Shown here piece by piece: positions 1 through 5,014 of a DNA stretch of 8,071 bases. Source of the stretch: Porticoccaceae bacterium UBA4026. GTDB lineage: Bacteria; Pseudomonadota; Gammaproteobacteria; Pseudomonadales; Porticoccaceae. The stretch's first letter is position 1. The number at the start of each line of letters is the position of its first letter. The translations under genes were made by a program, and so were the position numbers. Location: the NCBI GenBank assembly GCA_002382445.1, contig DGAQ01000015.1, forward strand, positions 1-8,071, read 5' to 3'. The notes below the pieces were generated by a model, which saw only the letters and a program-made list of their open reading frames with translations, ran no database searches and had not been told where the DNA came from.

Positions 1-14
1 GTTTTTTCTAACAT

Positions 15-26
15 TAACTATAGTTA
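15..26. repeat. 12-bp perfect palindrome, operator-like
   Basis: TAACTATAGTTA is a perfect palindrome 9 bp to the left of the direct-repeat pair. On the minus strand it directly abuts an ATG at 14-12 whose frame stays open to the window edge. If a leftward gene starts there, the palindrome would cover its ribosome binding region. Function is inferred only from position and symmetry. Confidence 0.3.
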
Positions 27-35
27 CTAAATTAT

Positions 36-67
36 CTTTCAATTATAACGAAATACTTTCAATTATA
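36..67. repeat. Tandem-spaced 12-bp direct repeat
   Basis: The 12-mer CTTTCAATTATA occurs perfectly at 36-47 and again at 56-67, so the copies begin 20 bp apart, close to two helical turns. On the minus strand each copy reads TATAATTGAAAG and so contains a consensus -10 hexamer. No good -35 hexamer sits at the right distance from either copy. The arrangement suits two protein-binding half-sites on one DNA face, or a leftward promoter region. In such AT-rich DNA chance remains possible. Confidence 0.45.
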
Positions 68-190
68 TTTTTAGACTAACATTTTCATATACTTTCCCTT
101 CCTTCCCTCTACCCAGGTATATAGCGCCTCTACTGACTCTGGGCGGTTAACCTATTCCACCACCGTCTTGCCAGGCTTAGTGATAGGCTA

Positions 191-199
191 TGGTAAAAT
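191..199 (+). promoter_or_regulatory. Possible extended -10 promoter for the amidohydrolase pair (weak)
   Basis: TGGTAAAAT fits the extended -10 pattern TGnTAtAAT with one mismatch and has the same hexamer (TAAAAT) as the strong tRNA promoter at the right end. The nearest good -35 match, TTGCCA at 168-173, is 20 bp away, which is too far for normal spacing. It would leave a leader of about 230 nt before the ATG at 435. Low confidence. Confidence 0.2.
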
Positions 200-434
200 T
201 AGTGTAACTGACCCTTCTATCTTTCTGTGACCCCTGACTAATAGAGCTAAAGCGGAAAAGATCTTTGATCATAAACGGAGCCTAAACTTCAGACTTCAAT
301 ACTCTGGCTGACTAGATTAAAAAAATGGCTTCGCTTAAGCTAAGGTAAGCCAGGTGCGAATTATGCACATTCAATCATTTGTATCGTCTAAACTAGGCAT
401 CTAAATATTAATGAATCACTATAAAAGGTAAACC

Positions 435-1841
435 ATGAAAAATGCGCTTTCAAAAAGCCTTGCACTCATTACTGTAATGACCCTAGGTGCCTGTGGTGAA
501 AAGGCTGAGACTCCCGGAGCAATAAACCTACCCGACAAAAACCCCTACCCATCTACCTACCAAATACCTGAGAGCCCTGCATTTGCTCTAATCGGCGCCA
601 ATATACTCACCGGTGAGGGTACAGAGCTGACTAACACTGACCTGTTGATAGAGAATGGGAAGATCGTAGCCATTGGCGCTGCACTGGATATAGAACCCGA
701 TACTATTAAGATAGATGCCCAAGGTAAATGGGTAACGCCAGGACTCATTGACGTGCACTCTCACATGGGTGTTTACCCCTCTCCTAGCACCTCCAACCAT
801 TCAGATGGCAATGAAATGACCTCGCCAGTAACGGCGGAAGTCTGGGCCGAGCATTCGGTTTGGCCTGAAGACCCCCAGTTTGAAAAAGCGCTGGCCGGTG
901 GCGTGACTACGGTTCAGATTCTTCCTGGTTCTGGCAACCTCATTGGTGGGCGCGGTGTGACCCTGAAGAATATTCCGTCGATAACGGTGCAGGGAATGAA
1001 ATTTCCCGGCGCGCCTTACAGTCTTAAGATGGCCTGTGGTGAAAATCCAAAACGCGTTTACGGTAGCCGCAACACTCTACCGTCGACGCGGATGGGTAAT
1101 ATGGCAGGCTACAGAGAAGCCTGGATTCAAGCGACTGAATATAAAAGATCTTGGGATGACTATGTTGCGGACTCTCAAGCGGGCGAAGATGTTGACCCAC
1201 CCAGTAGAAATCTACGTTTAGAGACTTTAGCCGGTGTTTTAGAAGGCGATATTCGTATTCACAACCACTGCTACAAAGCTGACGAAATGGCGCAGATGAT
1301 CGACATGTCAAAAGAGTTTGGCTACAAAATTGCCGCTTTTCATCATGCGGTTGAAGCCTATAAAGCGGCGCCAATGCTAGCAAAAGAAGGTATTTGTGGT
1401 GTGATGTGGGCCGATTGGTGGGGCTTTAAACAAGAAGCCTTCGATATGGTGCGGGAAAATATCGCCCTGGTAGACTACGCCGAGGCATGTGCTGTCATTC
1501 ACTCAGACGATCCCATTCAGGTACAACGACTTAATCAGGAAATCGCTAAGGCCATGAGTGCTGGCAACCGCATGGGTTTAAAGATCGATGCAGCCAAAGC
1601 GATCACCTGGGGAACCATCAATGCGGCAAAATCACTGGGTTTAGATAATCAAATAGGGTCTTTGGCGGTGGGTAAAAATGCCGATATTGTGCTCTGGACT
1701 AAACACCCTTTAAGCGTTTATAGCTTGGCACAAAAAGTGTGGATTGACGGTAATCTTCGATTTGACCGATTTGATAAATCAGTGCAACCCACCAGCGACT
1801 TTAACCTCGGTATTATTAGCGCAGGAGAGGCTCGACCATGA
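435..1841 (+). CDS. Lipoprotein amidohydrolase, imidazolonepropionase-like (COG1228 type), complete metal site
   Basis: A 468-residue metal-dependent hydrolase of the amidohydrolase superfamily. Family knowledge places its closest relatives in the imidazolonepropionase-like group; the substrate is unknown. The N-terminus is a lipoprotein signal with lipobox LGAC and lipidated Cys20. Residue +2 is Gly, so Lol sorting should send it to the outer membrane, facing the periplasm. Domains in order: a small beta-sandwich segment (about 50-100), the TIM barrel opened by the HxH motif (H108, H110, in GLIDVHSHMG), a His pair H276/H278 (IHNHCY), H303/H304 (FHHAVEAYK), and the candidate catalytic Asp at 358/359 (IHSDDP). 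It closes with the usual GSLAVGKNADIVLW segment (408-421) and the returning beta-sandwich. These are all the ligands expected for an active enzyme. The ATG start is supported by AAAAGG ending 6 nt upstream and by the signal peptide. The stop overlaps the next start (ATGA), implying coupled translation with the paralogue downstream. Function beyond hydrolase of a C-N bond in an amide, lactam or similar compound is not justified. Confidence 0.88.
   Translation: MKNALSKSLALITVMTLGACGEKAETPGAINLPDKNPYPSTYQIPESPAFALIGANILTGEGTELTNTDLLIENGKIVAIGAALDIEPDTIKIDAQGKWVTPGLIDVHSHMGVYPSPSTSNHSDGNEMTSPVTAEVWAEHSVWPEDPQFEKALAGGVTTVQILPGSGNLIGGRGVTLKNIPSITVQGMKFPGAPYSLKMACGENPKRVYGSRNTLPSTRMGNMAGYREAWIQATEYKRSWDDYVADSQAGEDVDPPSRNLRLETLAGVLEGDIRIHNHCYKADEMAQMIDMSKEFGYKIAAFHHAVEAYKAAPMLAKEGICGVMWADWWGFKQEAFDMVRENIALVDYAEACAVIHSDDPIQVQRLNQEIAKAMSAGNRMGLKIDAAKAITWGTINAAKSLGLDNQIGSLAVGKNADIVLWTKHPLSVYSLAQKVWIDGNLRFDRFDKSVQPTSDFNLGIISAGEARP
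1823..1830 (+). promoter_or_regulatory. Strong internal ribosome binding site for the second amidohydrolase
   Basis: AGGAGAGG lies 7 nt before the ATG at 1838, inside the last codons of the upstream gene. With the ATGA stop/start overlap it supports this start and indicates that the two proteins are made together. Confidence 0.75.
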
Positions 1842-3082
1842 AAAATAACTCACTCTTTATACTTCTTTTGTTTACCTCTCTCACAACCAGCGCAAGCTCG
1901 ATTCTCATTAAAGGCGCGGACATATATAGCACTAATGGATTCTTACCGCAGAGTAATCTGTACATCGACAATGGGACAATTACCGCCATCGGCAGAAACA
2001 CACCCCTGACCGCAGATCTAGAGCTAAATGGTGAGGGCATGAGTATTACCGCAGGGCTATTTAACGCCTCAACGCACATAGGCACCGTTGAGGTGAGCGC
2101 TATTAGCCCAACGGTGGATTTTTATTCGGAAAATGAGGCAGTCACTGCGTCACTGCGAATAGCTGACGCCTTTAATCCTCGGTCGACACTAATACCTCAC
2201 AACAGAGTCCATGGATTAACCCACGCCTTATTAGTTCCTGAGTCAGGGACTAATTTATTTTCTGGTCAGGTCGGTTTAGTACAATTGGGCAATCAGCCCA
2301 AGGTCATCCACGACAGCCTTGCTATGGCATTAGATTTTACCGAGTCCGGTATCAGACTAGCGGGTAACTCTCGAGCCGCTGCACTGGTGCAACTGCGCCA
2401 AGCCTTAGACGATGCAAAGGATTTTTCACGCAACAGAGCGGCGGCTATGGCCGGTGATCACCGCGACTATATTCTTTCTTACGCCGACTTGGCGGCCCTT
2501 GAATCAGTGGTTAATGGCGTCAAGCCGCTGCTGGTTAAGACCCACCGCGCCAGCGACATTACAACCATTTTAGCCCTCGCCAAAGATTTTCAGCTAAAGT
2601 TGATTTTGTCTGGCGTCATTGAAGGATGGATGGTTGCTAGTGAGATCGCCGAAGCCGGCGTACCGGTGATAATGGACCCGATTCATAACCTGCCAGAGAG
2701 TTATGAGTCTTTAGGGGCACGACTTGATAACGCCAAATTATTGTCTGATGCGGGCGTGACGCTGTTATTTACCGGAATGGGCGGGAAAGACACCCATAAT
2801 GCTTATCTAGTAAAGCAGTCCGCTGGTAATGCTGTTGCCAACGGCCTGCCTAAATCTGTGGCCATTGCCGCCATGACCTCAAACCCGGCTAAGTTGTTCG
2901 GCGCTACGGTCAGCGGTGACATCGCAGTGGGGGAGATTGCAGACTTGGTATTATGGAGCGGCGACCCGTTGGAGCTGACATCTGAGGCGCAGTTGGTGCT
3001 AATCAATGGTGGAGTAATACCGATGGAGAGTCGCTCTTTTCAGCTCCGTGATCGTTACTTTAAGCGCTTAAAGAAAGACTAA
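1838..3082 (+). CDS. Secreted amidohydrolase-like paralogue with divergent, probably non-canonical active site
   Basis: A 414-residue amidohydrolase-superfamily protein, homologous along its length to the upstream gene. It shares the N-terminal beta-sandwich, the segment LVPESGTNLFSGQVG (132-146) matching ILPGSGNLIGGRG upstream, and the closing GDIAVGEIADLVLW segment (360-373). It has a Sec signal peptide (residues 1 to about 19-20, cleavage near TSA-S) but no lipobox Cys, so it should be soluble in the periplasm. The canonical metal ligands are mostly gone. The HxH position reads S78-T79-H80 (FNASTHIG), the barrel His pair aligned with H303/H304 upstream is replaced by the LSGVIEG stretch (257-263), and the catalytic HSDD is replaced by TGMGG (312-316). 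Retained polar residues are H236 (THRASD), D280 in DPIHNLP, R295/D297/N298 in ARLDNA, and H320 (DTHNA). From memory these belong to a recurrent partner subfamily found beside COG1228 enzymes. It may be a structural or regulatory partner of the upstream enzyme, or use a different site. No frameshift or stop is seen, so it is not a pseudogene. Confidence 0.82.
   Translation: MKNNSLFILLLFTSLTTSASSILIKGADIYSTNGFLPQSNLYIDNGTITAIGRNTPLTADLELNGEGMSITAGLFNASTHIGTVEVSAISPTVDFYSENEAVTASLRIADAFNPRSTLIPHNRVHGLTHALLVPESGTNLFSGQVGLVQLGNQPKVIHDSLAMALDFTESGIRLAGNSRAAALVQLRQALDDAKDFSRNRAAAMAGDHRDYILSYADLAALESVVNGVKPLLVKTHRASDITTILALAKDFQLKLILSGVIEGWMVASEIAEAGVPVIMDPIHNLPESYESLGARLDNAKLLSDAGVTLLFTGMGGKDTHNAYLVKQSAGNAVANGLPKSVAIAAMTSNPAKLFGATVSGDIAVGEIADLVLWSGDPLELTSEAQLVLINGGVIPMESRSFQLRDRYFKRLKKD
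3058..3073. repeat. 16-bp perfect palindrome at the convergent gene junction
   Basis: CTTTAAGCGCTTAAAG is perfectly symmetric and lies in the last codons of the rightward gene (Phe-Lys-Arg-Leu-Lys), 6 bp before the two convergent stop codons. No T-run follows on either strand, so it is not a classical intrinsic terminator. It could be a protein site or chance. Confidence 0.4.
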
Positions 3083-4803
3083 TCATCTAGTTCAAAGATG
3101 GTTTTTCCTCTCGCTATAGTCCTCTCTACCTTGATATCTAATAACTTGGTAGTGGGCATGGCGAGCGGGTTTTTGCTTAAAATAACCAAGTCTGCTTGTT
3201 TACCCACATCAATTGTTCCTTTGATATCTTCTTCAAAATATTGGTAAGCGGCATTAATCGTAATCGCCTTGATAGCCTCTAGCGTTGAAATGCGCTGCTC
3301 TTGCCCCAACAGCTGCCCACTTCTTGTGAGTCGATTAGTCGTTGCCCAAAGCAAACGGATCATATCGGGCGGCACGATGGGAGCATCGTTATGAAGTGTA
3401 AAGATAATGCCTTTTTCTAGACTGCTCGCTGTTGGGCTAATACGACTAGCCCGCTCTACTCCAAAAACCGAATCTCGGTGCCAATCTCCCCAGTAAAATG
3501 TATGTGCTGAGAAAAATGAAGGAATGGCTTTCATTTTTGCCATGAGGCCAAGCTGGTCCTCTCGCACCGTTTGGGCATGAATCATCACGGTACGATGATC
3601 GGGTAAATTTGCCATATCGATGCTACTTTGTAAGGCATTAACAAACAGATCAGCCGCTGCATCACCATTGGCATGAGCCAAGATAGGCACGCCTGCGTCT
3701 ATGAATTTAGCAAAAAGCTCGTCTACCGATTCTGAGGGCATAATCGGATAACCACGATAATCGTGGGCGGCGCCCTTCGGCGGTACCTTATAGGGCTGGG
3801 TTAAATAGGCTGTTTTTCCTTGAGGCGAACCATCTAAAATCATCTTAACGCCGCCAACCCTAAAACCATTTTCATAATCGCCCAATATCGGAAGTGGTGG
3901 ACTATTCTCACCAAGGTATGTCTGATCAATCCGCTGGTAAGACACGACGTCAATAGGAAAAGGTTTTTCGCTGGATGCAGATCTCAGTTGCCTTATATCA
4001 TCCAGAGACGAAGCGCCGTCCTGCGCCGTGGTGATACCATAACTGGCATAATCAAGCAGACCCTCACGTATCTGCTCATTGGTGTCTGCCGTCGACTTAA
4101 TAAAGGCCTGAATAGCAAAGCCCGCCGTCTCCTCTAACACCCCATTCGGTTTTTGACTATTTCCCCATCGGCGAATCACACCGCCTGGCGGATTAGGCGT
4201 ATTTTCATTAATGCCTGCAATCTCCAGCGCCTTAGAATTAACCGCTGCTAGATGGCCTGACACATGAATTAACAAAATAGGACGAGAGGCTGAGACTTTA
4301 TCTAGATCGCCTGTAGTCGGATGTCGTTTTTCAGCCAGCAGAGAATCATCGTAACCCATTCCCACAAGCCAATTGCCTTCAGCTAGCGCGCTAGAGGCCT
4401 GATAGTTTTTCAGGGCCGCTACTAATCCGTTTATGTCCTCGACCGGCCCAACGGGGGGAGAAGACACGTTTGCCATAGCAGAGACTCTGGCGTGAAATGA
4501 AATGTGGCCGTGAGCGTCAATAAAGCCAGGCAATAAGGCTGAGTCCCCTAAGTTGACAACCTCATCGGCTTGCCCTTCCCAGAGGTTACGTTGACCCACA
4601 AAAATAATAGTGTCGTCTTTAACTGCCACGAAATTGACCGGTCCAGATTGTTCGCTAAGCGTAATAATATTGTCGCCGTAGAAAGCTATATCGGCTTGCG
4701 GCGCCTCGTTGTTTTTGGCTGCATCTAAGGCCGATTCATCACAACCACTAAGCATCAATAGCGACAGAAGCATACTTGCTCGAATATCATTTAAACGGAT
4801 CAA
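3079..4803 (-). CDS. YtcJ-like amidohydrolase (Amidohydrolase_3 / COG1574 type), lipoprotein
   Basis: A 574-residue member of the Amidohydrolase_3 family (YtcJ-like, N-substituted formamide deformylase relatives); the true substrate is unknown. The lipobox is LSGC with Cys21, followed by Asp22-Glu23. Asp at +2 is the classical Lol-avoidance signal in enterobacteria, so the protein may stay on the inner membrane, facing the periplasm. Active-site elements are complete: HxH H98/H100 (GFIDAHGH), the family motif SGHLAAVNSKAL (182-193), PPGGVIRR (205-212), the carboxylated-lysine candidate K320 in GGVKMILDGS, H377 (AHANGDAA), H409 (IHAQ) and the catalytic Asp D473 (LHNDAP). The ADLVIL segment (537-542) and a C-terminal beta-sandwich end it. 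The start codon is TTG, chosen because a strong Shine-Dalgarno sequence lies 7 nt upstream and because the only nearby ATG (codon 11) would leave a signal peptide with no basic residues. It converges with the preceding amidohydrolase pair, overlapping by 4 bp, and has its own promoter candidate. Confidence 0.88.
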   Translation of the reverse strand: MIRLNDIRASMLLSLLMLSGCDESALDAAKNNEAPQADIAFYGDNIITLSEQSGPVNFVAVKDDTIIFVGQRNLWEGQADEVVNLGDSALLPGFIDAHGHISFHARVSAMANVSSPPVGPVEDINGLVAALKNYQASSALAEGNWLVGMGYDDSLLAEKRHPTTGDLDKVSASRPILLIHVSGHLAAVNSKALEIAGINENTPNPPGGVIRRWGNSQKPNGVLEETAGFAIQAFIKSTADTNEQIREGLLDYASYGITTAQDGASSLDDIRQLRSASSEKPFPIDVVSYQRIDQTYLGENSPPLPILGDYENGFRVGGVKMILDGSPQGKTAYLTQPYKVPPKGAAHDYRGYPIMPSESVDELFAKFIDAGVPILAHANGDAAADLFVNALQSSIDMANLPDHRTVMIHAQTVREDQLGLMAKMKAIPSFFSAHTFYWGDWHRDSVFGVERASRISPTASSLEKGIIFTLHNDAPIVPPDMIRLLWATTNRLTRSGQLLGQEQRISTLEAIKAITINAAYQYFEEDIKGTIDVGKQADLVILSKNPLAMPTTKLLDIKVERTIARGKTIFELDD

Positions 4804-4810
4804 TGTCTTT

Positions 4811-4816
4811 CCTCTC
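4811..4816 (-). promoter_or_regulatory. Shine-Dalgarno sequence that fixes a TTG start
   Basis: On the minus strand GAGAGG precedes TTG (4803-4801) by 7 nt. It decides the start of the YtcJ-like lipoprotein, because the next in-frame ATG (codon 11) would remove the basic n-region (Arg3, Arg8) of the signal peptide. Confidence 0.7.
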
Positions 4817-4841
4817 TATTAATGGATAAACTTTTTGTAGC

Positions 4842-4871
4842 AGTATACAAAAGATAATAACCTCGTTTGAA
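4842..4871 (-). promoter_or_regulatory. Candidate sigma-70 promoter of the YtcJ-like gene
   Basis: On the minus strand TTCAAA (4871-4866, 4/6 match to -35) and TATACT (4847-4842, 5/6 match to -10) are separated by 18 bp. Transcription would begin near 4835, giving a leader of about 30 nt with the strong ribosome binding site. This suggests the gene need not depend on read-through from uvrB 211 bp upstream. Confidence 0.45.
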
Positions 4872-5014
4872 TAAAAAAATAATTCAGTAGAGATAGATGG
4901 TTTTCTTATCTAGCTGAGATTTCCGGGCGCAAATTCTGCGTCAGACTCTAACAGGCCGGCGACTGGTGCTAGGGAAAAGGCATAAGAAGCTATCAGTGTA
5001 CCGGTTGAAAATAC

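Larger units (their letters stand above)
1..434. other. Gene-free 5' region upstream of the amidohydrolase pair
   Basis: No convincing coding sequence lies here. The longest candidates are trivial, for example a 13-codon frame from ATG 364 to TAA 405 with no ribosome binding site. The first ~100 bases are very AT-rich and carry a palindrome and a direct repeat (listed separately), which suggest a leftward promoter or operator for a gene beyond the left edge. An ATG on the minus strand at 14-12 runs open off the edge, but it is too short to call. Around 326-352 there is a short inverted repeat (TGGCTT / AAGCCA) enclosing the palindrome GCTTAAGC at 333-340. For the rightward genes, two weak promoter candidates are visible: an extended -10 TGGTAAAAT at 191-199, and TTGTAT (379-384) with TAAATA (402-407) at 17-bp spacing. 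Neither is convincing. Confidence 0.6.

Noticed and set aside
36..67. Repeat pair considered as part of a CRISPR array.
   Set aside because: Only two 12-bp copies with an 8-bp spacer, with no further units and no cas genes.
489..1045. A 14-bp direct repeat (GCCTGTGGTGAAAA) at 489-502 and 1032-1045, encoding Ala-Cys-Gly-Glu in both the lipobox and the enzyme core.
   Set aside because: Both copies are in frame in one gene and fit coding needs. The second lies in what I recall as a conserved ACGENPKRVYG motif. Likely coincidence.
1024..1383. A 119-codon minus-strand frame opposite the first amidohydrolase.
   Set aside because: It lies within a well-supported conserved gene, and its product shows no family features.
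4872..5014. Possible intrinsic terminator after uvrB (T-run on the minus strand at 4872-4878 with a weak TAGAT/ATCTA stem upstream).
   Set aside because: The stem is only 5 bp, AT-rich, and lies 13 or more nt from the T-run. Another imperfect AGATTT/AAATTCT pairing near 4918-4938 has no T-run. Not supportable as a terminator.
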